A stretch of DNA of 64,000 nucleotides from Saprospiraceae bacterium (GCA_028284395.1 JANQRV010000004.1:1-64000), one strand, 5' to 3'. Shown: positions 45,649-55,820, counted from the first letter of the stretch. The notes: generated by a model from the sequence alone, not told the origin. Translations and numbers: made by a program.

Positions 45649-47874
45649 ATGGACACAAAGGTCACCGTAGAAACTGCGAAGAGGCTTGGACTGACGGAGG
45701 AGGAGTTTAAGAGCATCGAAGATGTCTTAGGTCGAAAGCCCAACTTCACCGAACTGAGCATTTATTCAGTGATGTGGTCTGAGCACTGTTCCTACAAGAA
45801 TTCCATTCTTTGGTTAAAAACCTTGCCGCGTCAGGGAAAGCGAATGTTGGTGGAAGCTGGAGAGGAAAATGCTGGTTTGGTCGATATTGGAGATGGTTTG
45901 GCCTGTGCGTTTAAAATCGAATCTCACAACCATCCTTCGGCAATCGAACCTTACCAGGGAGCTGCCACTGGTGTCGGCGGAATTCACCGGGATATCTTCA
46001 CCATGGGAGCCAGACCAATTGCCGCCCTTAATTCCCTCCGTTTTGGTGATATCCACTTAGATGAGACCAGACAGTTGATGAAGGGAGTTGTCAGTGGCAT
46101 CGGTGATTACGGCAATTGTTTTGGCGTGCCTACCATCGGTGGGGAAGTCTATTTTCAGGATTGTTACAATCGTAATATTATAGTAAATGCCATGTCCATT
46201 GGCGTCGTCAAAAAAGGAGAAACCGTTTCCGCTATTGCAGAAGGAGTTGGCAATCCGGTTTTTATTGTTGGATCAGCCACCGGTAAAGACGGGATTCACG
46301 GTGCTACCTTCGCCTCCGCAGAATTGACCGGAGAGTCCGCCAAAAGCCTTCCTTCCGTTCAGGTTGGTGACCCCTTTCAGGAAAAACTCTTGCTGGAGGC
46401 ATCACTTGAAGCCATCCAGACGGGATCCGTCATCGGTATGCAAGATATGGGTGCAGCGGGTCTTTCCTGTTCTAGTTCCGAAATGAGCGCCAGAGGAGAA
46501 TCGGGAATGCGGATCCAGTTGGATCAGGTACCAACGCGCCAACCAAACATGGAACCGTTCGAGGTTTTGCTCTCCGAAAGTCAGGAACGAATGCTGGTTG
46601 TAGCTAAGAAAGGAATGGAAGATCAGTTACTGGAGGTATACACCAAATGGGATCTGGAATGTCAAAAGATCGGGGAAGTCACCGACACGGGCCGACTGGA
46701 GTTTTACGACCATGCCGAAAAAGTCGCAGATATCCCTGCTGACTCTCTGGTATTAGGCGGCGGAGCTCCGGTTTATAAAAGAAATTACAAGAAACCTTCT
46801 TATCTCAAGAACATCAGTAAATACCGGGCTGCAAACATTAAAATGCCCAAAGACTGGGTGGTTACCGCCCGGAAGATATTTGCCTCCCCCAATATTGTCT
46901 CCAAGAAATGGATTTACGAACAATACGATTCTACTGTCCGCACCAACACATTGAATACCAATCAGCAAACAGCGGCCGCCATTGTCCGCATAAAGGGCAC
47001 TAAAAAAGCCATTGCAGCAACCACGGATTGCAATTCTTCCTATGTATATGCCGATCCTTATATTGGGACAATGATTGCCGTAAGCGAAGCGGCAAGGAAC
47101 ATCGTCTGTTCGGGAGGAGACCCAATCGCCATCACCAATTGTCTCAACTTTGGCAATCCGCATGATCCCGAGGTCTACTGGCAGTTCGTACAGGCCATCA
47201 AGGGGATGAGCGAAGCCTGCAAGAAGCTCGACACTCCGGTCACGGGGGGAAATGTCAGTTTTTACAATCAATCGGAACAAGAACATGGGAAGAATCCGAT
47301 TTACCCGACGCCGACGATCGGAATGATTGGAATCATTGCTGATACGGCACACATTGTTACATTGGGTTTCAAAGAAGAAGGTCACCAGATCTATATGATT
47401 GGCACCCCGCACAACGACATGGGAAGTTCGGAATATCTAAAAATCATTCACCAGGTACCTCACTCTCCAGCCCCAAAATTTGAGATTGATGAAGAATACC
47501 ATATTCAACAGAATTTGAAGAAACTGATCAAGAAAGGTTTAATTAGATCCGCTCATGATATCACGGAGGGCGGTCTTTTCTCCTCACTGTTGGAATGTTG
47601 TATGATCCATAACCTAGGGGCGGAAATAGAAACGGATTACAATTTCCGCAAAGACGCTTACCTGTTTGGCGAAAGCCAAAGCCGCATCATCGTTAGTACC
47701 CAACGTGAAATGGAAGATGAACTGGTCAACTACCTCAATTCACACAATGTACCCTTTACCAGGCTGGGAGAAGTAAAGGGTACCAACATTCGAATTGATG
47801 ATGAGGATTTTGGAACTGTCTCCGAATGGCGGGAACTTTATGACAATCGTCTTGCAAATCTGATGGAAACTTAA
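45649..47874 (+). CDS. purL: phosphoribosylformylglycinamidine synthase subunit PurL
   Basis: ATG 45649 is preferred, preceded by AAGGAAGG; a GTG 36 bases upstream lies on the predicted transcript start. The 741-residue protein is small-type PurL, with [52 protein letters not shown] and [16 protein letters not shown]. It amidates FGAR to FGAM in purine synthesis, using ammonia from PurQ with PurS; neither lies in the window. The sequence resembles the Bacillus form rather than the 1,300-residue enterobacterial fusion. Confidence 0.96.
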   Translation: MDTKVTVETAKRLGLTEEEFKSIEDVLGRKPNFTELSIYSVMWSEHCSYKNSILWLKTLPRQGKRMLVEAGEENAGLVDIGDGLACAFKIESHNHPSAIEPYQGAATGVGGIHRDIFTMGARPIAALNSLRFGDIHLDETRQLMKGVVSGIGDYGNCFGVPTIGGEVYFQDCYNRNIIVNAMSIGVVKKGETVSAIAEGVGNPVFIVGSATGKDGIHGATFASAELTGESAKSLPSVQVGDPFQEKLLLEASLEAIQTGSVIGMQDMGAAGLSCSSSEMSARGESGMRIQLDQVPTRQPNMEPFEVLLSESQERMLVVAKKGMEDQLLEVYTKWDLECQKIGEVTDTGRLEFYDHAEKVADIPADSLVLGGGAPVYKRNYKKPSYLKNISKYRAANIKMPKDWVVTARKIFASPNIVSKKWIYEQYDSTVRTNTLNTNQQTAAAIVRIKGTKKAIAATTDCNSSYVYADPYIGTMIAVSEAARNIVCSGGDPIAITNCLNFGNPHDPEVYWQFVQAIKGMSEACKKLDTPVTGGNVSFYNQSEQEHGKNPIYPTPTIGMIGIIADTAHIVTLGFKEEGHQIYMIGTPHNDMGSSEYLKIIHQVPHSPAPKFEIDEEYHIQQNLKKLIKKGLIRSAHDITEGGLFSSLLECCMIHNLGAEIETDYNFRKDAYLFGESQSRIIVSTQREMEDELVNYLNSHNVPFTRLGEVKGTNIRIDDEDFGTVSEWRELYDNRLANLMET

Positions 47875-47940
47875 GGAAAGTTTAACCTTACCTTAACCCT
47901 CTAATGTCACCTTCCGTTACCTTACACTTTTCTTTATTAT

Positions 47941-47948
47941 TATTTTTG
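47941..47948 (+). promoter_or_regulatory. Bacteroidota -7 promoter box for the TlpA-like gene
   Basis: TATTTTTG matches TAnnTTTG and lies 63 bases before ATG 48012. No good -33 TTTG is evident. Confidence 0.4.
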
Positions 47949-48011
47949 CAAATGTCTCTGATGATCGGGTATTTACATCCGAAATCATTTACCAACTAAA
48001 TTTAGGACGAC

Positions 48012-49070
48012 ATGAAGTATAGAATCGTACTTTTCTTCGTTTTGGGCTTATTGGCCGTTTCTAATTGGAGTTGTAGCGAGCAACTGGAAGGAACGACCAT
48101 CACAGGTCAAATCGAAGGAGCTGAAAACCTTCACTTATTCTTGGACAAGGTGATCATCGGCAAAGCCAGCAACATTCTCGCCAAATCGGAAATCGATGAA
48201 TCTGGTAAGTTTCAAATGAATTTTCCGGAAGGACTTGGAGCGGGAATTTTCAAATTGCGTATCGGAGCTAAGAAAGTCAATCTCGTTTTGGGTGGCGACG
48301 AATCCGTTGTAAAAATCCATGGAAAAATGGATCAGATGCAAAATTATCAATTTAGCATCTCGGGATCGGACGACGCTCTGGCCTTTGTGCATGTCATGCA
48401 AAAGGCAGCTTCCCGTAATTTAACCAGTAAGGATGTAGAGGAATTTGTGGATACGACTTCCAATCCAATTTTGGGAGCATTCGTGGCCTATCAGACCTTG
48501 AGCAGAAATCCTCAATTCATCAATATTCAGAAGAAAGCGCAGGCCAAGTTGGCTTCTTCTTATCCGGAAGATGATTTAACCAATGGGTATAAGAATTTTG
48601 TCACCTTGGTGGAAAAGCAATACCAAGAACGGATGGCAACCGAATTGATTCGGGTAGGTAACTCTGCACCGGAAATCGAACTTCCCAATCCCGATGGAAA
48701 AAGTTTCAAATTATCAGACCTGAAAGGCAATGTTGTTCTTTTGGACTTCTGGGCCAGCTGGTGCGGACCTTGTCGCCGGGAAAACCCCAACGTCGTTAAG
48801 GTCTACGATAAATATAAGAGCAAAGGATTTACCGTGTTCAGCGTATCTCTCGACAAGTCGAAAGAGCGTTGGGAAAAGGCCATTCAGGATGATGCTTTGG
48901 CTTGGCGTTATCACGTTAGTGACCTCCAATATTGGAATTCTGCTCCAGCTAAAACCTATGGTGTTAGAGGGATTCCCAAAACTTTCCTGATTGATAGAGA
49001 GGGTAAAATCGCTGCCGTTAATTTACGTGGCGCAGCCCATATCGAAAGAGAATTGGTCAAAGTACTTTAA
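48012..49070 (+). CDS. TlpA/ResA-like thiol-disulfide oxidoreductase lipoprotein
   Basis: A 352-residue exported protein with a signal ending SNWSC (Cys21, likely lipidated), a DUF4369-like beta domain (about 28-125), a helical linker and a C-terminal thioredoxin fold. The active site is CGPC (Cys251, Cys254) in LLDFWASWCGPCRRENPN, and the cis-proline loop is GIPKTFLIDREG. Such proteins reduce periplasmic disulfides, often for cytochrome c maturation or extracytoplasmic protein folding. It ends with a four-base overlap with the convergent methyltransferase gene. Confidence 0.93.
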   Translation: MKYRIVLFFVLGLLAVSNWSCSEQLEGTTITGQIEGAENLHLFLDKVIIGKASNILAKSEIDESGKFQMNFPEGLGAGIFKLRIGAKKVNLVLGGDESVVKIHGKMDQMQNYQFSISGSDDALAFVHVMQKAASRNLTSKDVEEFVDTTSNPILGAFVAYQTLSRNPQFINIQKKAQAKLASSYPEDDLTNGYKNFVTLVEKQYQERMATELIRVGNSAPEIELPNPDGKSFKLSDLKGNVVLLDFWASWCGPCRRENPNVVKVYDKYKSKGFTVFSVSLDKSKERWEKAIQDDALAWRYHVSDLQYWNSAPAKTYGVRGIPKTFLIDREGKIAAVNLRGAAHIERELVKVL

Positions 49071-49849
49071 TGGCTTCTTCTTAAAGAACATCTCTGATAT
49101 TCTGCCAGAATAATGCCCGTTGCAATCGCGGCATTCAACGACTCGGTGCTGCTGTTCTTTGCTCTTGGAATCGAAATTTTCTGATCGATCAAGGACAGCA
49201 GCTCCGATGATATTCCTCCGCCTTCATTACCTATTACAACTATCCCCGGGCCTTTACTTAAATCGGTTTGGTATAAGTGACTTCCATCCGGAACTGCTCC
49301 ATAAATTGTGACATCCGGATTGGCTTCTAGAATATTCCGGAAGTGCTGGTAAATGCATCGTACCCTGGCAAAAGATCCCATTGTGGCCTGGAGTACCTTC
49401 GGGTTGTAGAGTTCTACGCAATCTTCCGAGCAAAAAAGTTGATGAACACCAAACCAATCAGCAGTTCGAATAATTGTCCCCAAGTTTCCGGGGTTCTGTA
49501 TGCCGTCAAGGTATAATGAAAAAGGGTTGTCGGTATGCATTTCGAATTTGTCAATGACTGGCAGTTGATTGCAAACCATCAAAACGGCATTTGGCGTATT
49601 CAGCTGAGAGATGGTTTTCAATTCCCGCTCAGAGACCGTATGAACCTGTTCTGAAGCAACATGGATGAGCGAACTGTTTATCTCCAACCAGTTTGGAAGG
49701 GCGTAGATGGCATCAATATCAACTGTTTTCTGTTGGAGGACTTCTTTAGTGATTTTATCTCCTTCTACCGTGAATTTGTTATACTTTTGACGAAATTTCT
49801 TTTGCCCAAGCGACCTTATTGTTTTTATCTTGCTTTTGGTAAGCGCCAT
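49067..49849 (-). CDS. TrmH/SpoU family RNA 2'-O-ribose methyltransferase
   Basis: A 260-residue SPOUT enzyme. It has a small N-terminal substrate-binding domain (about 1-90) and the trefoil-knot S-adenosylmethionine motifs DGIQNPGNLGTIIRTADWFG (about 113-132), VIGNEGGGIS (about 205-214) and SIPRAKNSSTESLNAAIA. It methylates a ribose in rRNA or tRNA; the target position cannot be told. The gene is divergent from the TamL gene with 27 bases between the starts. Confidence 0.94.
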   Translation of the reverse strand: MALTKSKIKTIRSLGQKKFRQKYNKFTVEGDKITKEVLQQKTVDIDAIYALPNWLEINSSLIHVASEQVHTVSERELKTISQLNTPNAVLMVCNQLPVIDKFEMHTDNPFSLYLDGIQNPGNLGTIIRTADWFGVHQLFCSEDCVELYNPKVLQATMGSFARVRCIYQHFRNILEANPDVTIYGAVPDGSHLYQTDLSKGPGIVVIGNEGGGISSELLSLIDQKISIPRAKNSSTESLNAAIATGIILAEYQRCSLRRSH

Positions 49850-49876
49850 TGGACGAAGGATTTTGGAAAGTAAATT

Positions 49877-52348
49877 ATGAGTAACCGGATAACAATTTTC
49901 TTTTATTTGTTTTGTATGCTGGCCGTTACCTCGTGCAATACTACTAAGTATTTGGGAGAAGACGAGTATTTACTGGGCAGTAATTCAATCAAATTAAAGA
50001 GCAAAGAGAAAATCAGAAATAAGCCCTCTCTCAAATACCAGCTTTCCGAATTGTATCGCCAAAAGAAGAATTCCCGATTTTTCTTTGTTATTCCACGAGA
50101 ATGGATCTACTATCGAACCTCCGGAGCACATGATACTACCAAACTAGACAAGTGGCAACGACGGGTCCTGGCAGAACCTCCGACCATCTACAACGATAGT
50201 CTATCGGAATTGACGGCGCAAAAGATGAAAGAGGATTTGCAGAAAAGGGGGTTTTACAATGCCATCGCCTATCATACCAAGTATTTTAAGGGTAAAAAAG
50301 CTTATGTCACCTATCACGTTGATCCGCAAAAGCAACTGACCGTCAACGACATTCAGTTCTCAAGCCGAGACGATCTCGTTTCCCAAGAACTCCATAACAT
50401 AAAAGAAGAAACCTTCTACAGGAAGGGGGCTCCGGTTGCGGACAACTTGTATCCCAAGGAGAGAGAACGAATCCGGCGTCATATGAAGAACAATGGTTTC
50501 TTCGATTTTCTTCCCAATTACGTAACAGAAATTGAAGCAGATACCTTTGTCGGGCCGCAGCTCGCCAATCTATACCTGGATGTCACCCTTCCCCACAATG
50601 ACAGCATACATCAGATCTATACCATCGGAGACATCAAAATCTACCCCAACTACTCTCCGATTATCCCAGATTCACTGTTGAAAGATACCTTGATTGACGG
50701 CTACCATTTTGTCGATACTACTTTCAATTTTTATATCAAACCCAAAGCACTGGCCAACGCCATCCTTTTGCAAACCGGCGATATTTACAATCTATCCAAG
50801 AGAGAACAAACGGATCGAAGGTTGAACGCCCTGGGCATTTCTAAGTTCGTTCGGATCAGACCGGAAATAGATAGTATTAGGGAGAATGTAATCAATTATA
50901 CCATTGCACTCAGTCCGAACAAGAAGATGGAAATGCGGCTCGACTTCGAACTAAATTACACGAATCGAAACAGTGCCGCTAGGACCGGGAATTTGTTTGG
51001 AATTACACTGGGACCAACTCTCCGTAACCGGAATTTTCTGCGTGGTGCGGAGCTACTGGTCACCAACCTTTCGGGTGGGGTCGAATTTGACCCCGGACTC
51101 AGAGGCAGTCAGTTTTGGAATACGATTGACCTCGGGGTCCAAAGTGAGCTCTTTTTCCCCCGTTTCATTGATTACTTCGGCTTTTGGCGTCTCGCCGATA
51201 AATTGCGATCAGGCAAATTTCGAAAAGCCCGCCCTAAGCGTTTTTACACCCAAATGCAGGACAATGCACTTTCCCGGTTTTCTGCCAGCTATAATTACGT
51301 TTGGGTGTTGCAGTTTTATCGATACAACCTGGTGAACGCCTCTTTCGGTTATGACCTGCAAAGAGGCAACACTCATCGTTATCTGATCAATCACTTTGGC
51401 ATGGATTACCTCTTTCCGATTCCAGAACCACAATTGGATAGTATTTTTGCCAGTAATCCATTTTTTGAAGAGAGTTTCGGTAAACAACTGTTTACGAGCT
51501 TTTTATTTCGAGACTTCACCTTTATCTACAATAGTCGCGTCAACGACCGGGGTAGATCCAATCACGTAACCTTCAACATTGAGACAGCCGGATCCGAGAT
51601 ATGGGCGGTCAATAAGATCTCCAACGCAATTCGGAATGCCCAGGACACATTCAAAATTGGCGACATTGAATTTTCACAATACATCAAGGCTGCGATCGAT
51701 CTGCGTTACTATAAGCAAATCACCCCTAAACAGAGTTTTGCCTTACGGGGTTACTTCGGTATTGCCCGTCCCTTTGGATTTTCGCAGGAAGTCCCCTACG
51801 TCAAACAATTCTCGGTGGGTGGCCCCAACAGCATTCGGGCCTGGGTACAGAGGGGATTAGGTCCGGGAGGTTTCGTAGATTCGCTCGCCTACAACGTAAA
51901 CAATCGATTCCGACTCGATCGGGATAACCGACTTAGGCTCTATCAGCAGGGAGATCTGAAGATGGAGTTTAATTTCGAATATCGGTTCAACCTGTATTGG
52001 CGGCTGGATGCAGCCGTATTCATCGACGCCGGAAACACCTGGACGGTTACCCGGGATAGCTCTCGGTGCGGCTCTCAATTTCTATTTCGATCGAGGACCA
52101 TTCCCGGATGCGAATCCGATGGAATCGTCAACGACCCTTTCTATAAACAGTTCGCTGTCGGGACCGGCGTAGGATTCCGGTTTGATTTCACCTATTTTAT
52201 CCTTCGATTTGACCTGGCTACCCGACTGCGATACCCCTTTCCTTTGGATCGATCCGGAGTCATCACCGAGCGGGATTACTGGAATAGTTTTGAAGGTTGG
52301 GGACTTCGGGATGTAAATTTCAATTTGGGATTTGGTTATCCTTTTTGA
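49877..52348 (+). CDS. TamL-type Omp85 outer-membrane assembly lipoprotein
   Basis: An 823-residue protein with lipobox AVTSC (Cys20), POTRA-like repeats (about 30-350; KKAYVTYHVDPQKQLTVNDI, RRLNALGISKFVRIRPEI) and a 16-strand-type barrel (about 360-823; GPTLRNRNFLRGAELL, FSVGGPNSIRAWVQRGLGPG, FIDAGNTWTV and NLGFGYPF at the end). Lipidated TamA-like proteins (TamL) are the Bacteroidota form of the translocation and assembly module; they work with TamB, not seen here. The barrel motif GGPNSIRAW matches the conserved RGF/RGW element of Omp85 proteins. Confidence 0.93.
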   Translation: MSNRITIFFYLFCMLAVTSCNTTKYLGEDEYLLGSNSIKLKSKEKIRNKPSLKYQLSELYRQKKNSRFFFVIPREWIYYRTSGAHDTTKLDKWQRRVLAEPPTIYNDSLSELTAQKMKEDLQKRGFYNAIAYHTKYFKGKKAYVTYHVDPQKQLTVNDIQFSSRDDLVSQELHNIKEETFYRKGAPVADNLYPKERERIRRHMKNNGFFDFLPNYVTEIEADTFVGPQLANLYLDVTLPHNDSIHQIYTIGDIKIYPNYSPIIPDSLLKDTLIDGYHFVDTTFNFYIKPKALANAILLQTGDIYNLSKREQTDRRLNALGISKFVRIRPEIDSIRENVINYTIALSPNKKMEMRLDFELNYTNRNSAARTGNLFGITLGPTLRNRNFLRGAELLVTNLSGGVEFDPGLRGSQFWNTIDLGVQSELFFPRFIDYFGFWRLADKLRSGKFRKARPKRFYTQMQDNALSRFSASYNYVWVLQFYRYNLVNASFGYDLQRGNTHRYLINHFGMDYLFPIPEPQLDSIFASNPFFEESFGKQLFTSFLFRDFTFIYNSRVNDRGRSNHVTFNIETAGSEIWAVNKISNAIRNAQDTFKIGDIEFSQYIKAAIDLRYYKQITPKQSFALRGYFGIARPFGFSQEVPYVKQFSVGGPNSIRAWVQRGLGPGGFVDSLAYNVNNRFRLDRDNRLRLYQQGDLKMEFNFEYRFNLYWRLDAAVFIDAGNTWTVTRDSSRCGSQFLFRSRTIPGCESDGIVNDPFYKQFAVGTGVGFRFDFTYFILRFDLATRLRYPFPLDRSGVITERDYWNSFEGWGLRDVNFNLGFGYPF

Positions 52349-52415
52349 GTGGTATGCCATTGCTAGGATCGGACAGTCGGCTACTCTGATTATCGACCAT
52401 GTCCAAAACAAGAGC

Positions 52416-53060
52416 TTATTTGAATAGTGATTTCCGGCCGTACTTACTACAGATCGGGCAAACACTGGGATTGTGCCCACGTGCCGGACAGTATTCTCTG
52501 CCAAAGTAGATGATCTGCAAATGAAGTTTGTTCCAAAGCCCACGCGGAAAGACTTTCTTTAGATCCGCCTCCGTTTTCTCGACATTTTTTCCGGTACTTA
52601 AAGTCCAGCGGTGAGCCAGTCGATGGATGTGGGTGTCAACCGGAAAAGCCGGGACACCAAAAGCTTGCGACATTACTACCGAGGCAGTTTTATGGCCCAC
52701 CCCCGGTAAAGCCTCTAATGCTTCAAAAGATTGAGGAACTTCTCCCCGGTATTTGTCAAGGAGTATTTTTGACAATTCATGGATCGCCTTGGATTTCCGG
52801 GGAGAAAGGCCACAAGGACGGATGATGTCTTTAATTTCGTCTACTTCCAGCAACGCCATCTCTTCGGGGTTGTCCGCTTTTTCAAACAAAAAGGGGGTCA
52901 CCTTATTGACTCTTTCATCCGTGCATTGAGCGGACAGTAAAACCGCTATCAATAAAGTATAGGGATCTTTATGCTGAAGAGGAATGGGCGTCTCGGGATA
53001 GAGATCCTCCAAAATATCGATGATGGCAGCTGCTTTTTCTTTTCTGGACAGTTTTTTCAT
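52416..53060 (-). CDS. nth: endonuclease III, apparently with an incomplete Fe-S ligand set
   Basis: The 214-residue enzyme has the helix-hairpin-helix LPGVGHKTA with catalytic Lys124, and Asp142 in PVDTHIHRL, as in E. coli Nth, which removes oxidised pyrimidines and nicks the AP site. The C-terminal cluster is Cys191-x9-Cys201-x2-Cys204, but the fourth ligand five residues later is absent; the protein ends at SLFK. E. coli uses C-x6-C-x2-C-x5-C. So the 4Fe-4S cluster may be missing or bound by another residue. It starts two bases after the purM stop, in the same transcript. Confidence 0.93.
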   Translation of the reverse strand: MKKLSRKEKAAAIIDILEDLYPETPIPLQHKDPYTLLIAVLLSAQCTDERVNKVTPFLFEKADNPEEMALLEVDEIKDIIRPCGLSPRKSKAIHELSKILLDKYRGEVPQSFEALEALPGVGHKTASVVMSQAFGVPAFPVDTHIHRLAHRWTLSTGKNVEKTEADLKKVFPRGLWNKLHLQIIYFGREYCPARGHNPSVCPICSKYGRKSLFK

Positions 53061-53062
53061 AG

Positions 53063-54238
53063 TTACTTATATTCATGGGTACCATTTGGCACATCAACGA
53101 CCACTCGGTTCTCCTCACTTTCTTCCACGAATCCGATCACCTGAGCTTCGATCCCAAATTCAGCCGCAGTCGCGATTACCCGCTCGGCCATTTCAGGGGC
53201 CAGGTAAACCTCTAAGCGATGCCCCATATTGAAGACTTGATACATTTCTTTCCAACTGGTTTCGGTCTCTCGCTGAATCATCTGAAAGACGGGAGGGATC
53301 GGCAATAAATTGTTCTTAATGATCCTCTTTCCCCGGATGAAATGGAGTACTTTACTTTGCCCTCCACCCGTACAATGAATCATGCCATGAATGGCCTGGG
53401 GGCCGATTGTATCCATCAGTTTTTTGATTACGGGCAAATAAGTCCTGGTTGGAGAGAGAATCAATGCTCCAGCTTCGTACGAACTACCTCCTATGTCCAC
53501 CACTTCCGTCAATTTGCGATGGCCAATGTATAACACCTCGTCCGGGGTATTGGGGTCGAAGCTTTCGGGATATTTTTCCTTGTAGTATTTATTCAGAACA
53601 TCGTGCCGGGCAGAAGTCAGTCCGTTGCTTCCGATTCCGCTATTATAGTCTTTTTCATAAGTGGCGGTACCGTATGAAGCGAGCCCCACGATGACATCGC
53701 CCTCTCGAATATGATTGACAATTAGATCCGCCCTTTTCATTCTTCCAAATGCGGTGATCCCGACATCTACGGTACGCACAATGTCTCCCACATCAGCTGT
53801 TTCTCCACCGGAAAGATGAATATGCACATCTTGGGCGCGCAAATTCTCTATGAAGTTGGTCGTACCCCCGATAATGGCAGCAATCACCTCTCCGGGAACC
53901 AGGTTTTTGTTGCGTCCTATGGTGGAGGAAATAAGGATCTGGTCGACGCAACCCACGCAAGCCATGTCGTCCAGGTTCATAACAATTGCATCTTGCGCAA
54001 TGCCCTGCCAAACCTCTAAATTTCCCGTTTCTTTCCAATATAAGTAGCCGAGGGCCGTTTTAGTACCGGCAGTATCGGCATGCATGATGTTGCAGAAGTT
54101 CGGATCCTGTCCAACTATATCGGGAAGAATCTTACAGAAGGCCAAGGGGAACAACCCCTTATCCAAATGCTGGATGGCTTTGTGAACGTCTTCTTTTTTG
54201 GCCGAGACACCCCGCAAATTGTATTTATACTCTTCCAT
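53063..54238 (-). CDS. purM: phosphoribosylformylglycinamidine cyclo-ligase (AIR synthase)
   Basis: A 391-residue PurM with the ATP-binding and metal motifs NIMHADTAGTKTALGYLYW, MNLDDMACVGCVDQILISST, HLSGGETADVGDIVRTVD and IHGMIHCTGGGQSKVLHF. It closes the imidazole ring of aminoimidazole ribotide in purine synthesis, and its product pool is set by purL at 45649-47874. It is first in the unit with nth, and divergent from the M23 peptidase with a 210-base gap. Confidence 0.93.
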   Translation of the reverse strand: MEEYKYNLRGVSAKKEDVHKAIQHLDKGLFPLAFCKILPDIVGQDPNFCNIMHADTAGTKTALGYLYWKETGNLEVWQGIAQDAIVMNLDDMACVGCVDQILISSTIGRNKNLVPGEVIAAIIGGTTNFIENLRAQDVHIHLSGGETADVGDIVRTVDVGITAFGRMKRADLIVNHIREGDVIVGLASYGTATYEKDYNSGIGSNGLTSARHDVLNKYYKEKYPESFDPNTPDEVLYIGHRKLTEVVDIGGSSYEAGALILSPTRTYLPVIKKLMDTIGPQAIHGMIHCTGGGQSKVLHFIRGKRIIKNNLLPIPPVFQMIQRETETSWKEMYQVFNMGHRLEVYLAPEMAERVIATAAEFGIEAQVIGFVEESEENRVVVDVPNGTHEYK

Positions 54239-54335
54239 AGGGATTGATTTTCGTGGTTGAAGAGCAAATATTATTAAACAAAAGTTAAATCAAGGTTTTT
54301 TGTAGATTTTTTTTCGCGGGGTTATCGATCTATTC

Positions 54336-54343
54336 TATATTTG
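54336..54343 (+). promoter_or_regulatory. Bacteroidota -7 promoter box for the M23 peptidase
   Basis: TATATTTG matches TAnnTTTG. The transcript would start near 54350 and include the ACAATT/AATTGT hairpin and an 18-bp palindrome before the GTG start. Confidence 0.5.
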
Positions 54344-54389
54344 TCAGACATACAATTCAAAATTGTCGTATACTTTATCATTAGAACAA

Positions 54390-54407
54390 TGGAGGGAATT
54401 CCCTCCA
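54390..54407. promoter_or_regulatory. 18-bp perfect palindrome upstream of the M23 peptidase
   Basis: TGGAGGGAATTCCCTCCA is an exact palindrome, centred on AATT, in the 5' leader 42 bases before GTG 54449. It sits inside an 11-codon open frame (ATG 54389, stop 54422-54424). It could be a dimeric repressor site or an RNA stem that hides translation signals. Confidence 0.5.
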
Positions 54408-54448
54408 GACAGGAGATTCGGTAAAGAAACACAAAAAACTAAAAAGTA

Positions 54449-55813
54449 GTGGCTAAGATTAAACCTCGGAACAAAACAGTGTCAAAGCTGGGATTTTTGC
54501 TATTGTACGCTTTGGCAGGGTTGTTCCTAATTCTTGACAATAAGCACCATACAACTCCAAAGACCTCCCAACAATCCCTAGTGGATGTCCCTTCTCTGAA
54601 CCCCGAAATTGAAAAAGATCTCGGAGCCTTTCCCATCATCGTTCCAACCATGCGATATGGTTTTGCTGTTGACACTTTTCAGGTCGTCGAACGACAAATC
54701 CGAAGAAATGATTTCCTGGCCAATATTCTTTTGGACCAACAGATTGATTATCCGACGATTGAGAAACTGGTACAAAACGCGGACGGAGTATTCGACATTA
54801 AGAATTTACGTACGGGTAAAGACTATGTATTTTTGACTAAGGATTCCACTTCTGGCAAACCGGAATACTTCATTTACGAACCCAATGTTTTCGAATACGT
54901 CGTCTTTGAATTGAAAGACAGCCTTCGAGTAACCAAGGTCGAGCGTGAAGTCACAACGGTGGTGAATACGGCACAAGGAACCATCGAAAGTTCTCTTTGG
55001 AATACGATGGTAGACAACGGACTCTCTTTCGATTTGGCGGTCGAAATGGAAAATGCACTCCAATGGTCCATCGACTTTCATCACATTCAGAAGGGAGATG
55101 AATTCAAATTGGTTTTTGAAGAAAAGCACGTAGAAGACAAGGTAGCGGGCATCGGCCAATTGAAGGCTGCTTATTTCCGCAATTACGATAAAGAGTTTTA
55201 TGCCATCTATTTTGAGGGGGAAGAAGAAAACGCCTTCTATAACCTCGAAGGCAAACCAATGAAGAGAGCCTTTCTCAAAGCGCCGGTTAAGTATAGTCGC
55301 ATCTCTTCATATTACAACCTAAATCGCTTTCATCCCGTTCTCCGCAGACGCCGACCACATCTCGGGACGGATTATGCTGCGCCCTACGGAACTCCCATTT
55401 ATGCCGTCGGTAACGGTGTCGTAACGAAAGCATCTTATACGAAAGGAAATGGACGTTTTGTGAAAATTCGGCACGACAAATCCTATGAAACGCAATACTT
55501 GCACATGCAGAAATTTGCAAAAGGCATCAAGCCTGGGATACACGTCGAACAAGGAGATGTGATCGGATACGTTGGTTCTTCCGGACTGGCCACGGGTCCG
55601 CATGTATGTTTCCGCTTCTGGAAAGATGGACGACAAATCAATCATATGCGGTTGAATTTTCCAGCCAAGGATCCGCTGCCAGTCAAAGAACTACCGGGCT
55701 TTTTCGAAGTGAGAGATGATTATCTCGGTCAGATGGGATTCGATCTCCAGAACATGGATCTGCCTACCGTAGAAGTGGCGGCAAATGAAGGGGATTCGGC
55801 GGTAAGTCCGTGA
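54449..55813 (+). CDS. M23 family peptidase with H-x-C in place of the H-x-H motif
   Basis: The start is GTG 54449, the only start after an in-frame TAA at 54440. The 454-residue protein has an N-terminal membrane anchor (about 13-30), an OapA/LysM-like region (about 75-230) and a C-terminal LytM domain (about 300-400): HLGTDYA gives zinc ligands His304 and Asp308, and the last motif is GPHVCFRFWKDG, with His385 and Cys387. Most M23 enzymes have H-x-H here. The Cys can still bind zinc, and the variant may be common in Bacteroidota. Expected role: cutting peptidoglycan cross-bridges or controlling such enzymes in the periplasm. Confidence 0.92.
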   Translation: MAKIKPRNKTVSKLGFLLLYALAGLFLILDNKHHTTPKTSQQSLVDVPSLNPEIEKDLGAFPIIVPTMRYGFAVDTFQVVERQIRRNDFLANILLDQQIDYPTIEKLVQNADGVFDIKNLRTGKDYVFLTKDSTSGKPEYFIYEPNVFEYVVFELKDSLRVTKVEREVTTVVNTAQGTIESSLWNTMVDNGLSFDLAVEMENALQWSIDFHHIQKGDEFKLVFEEKHVEDKVAGIGQLKAAYFRNYDKEFYAIYFEGEEENAFYNLEGKPMKRAFLKAPVKYSRISSYYNLNRFHPVLRRRRPHLGTDYAAPYGTPIYAVGNGVVTKASYTKGNGRFVKIRHDKSYETQYLHMQKFAKGIKPGIHVEQGDVIGYVGSSGLATGPHVCFRFWKDGRQINHMRLNFPAKDPLPVKELPGFFEVRDDYLGQMGFDLQNMDLPTVEVAANEGDSAVSP

Positions 55814-55820
55814 TTAAAAA

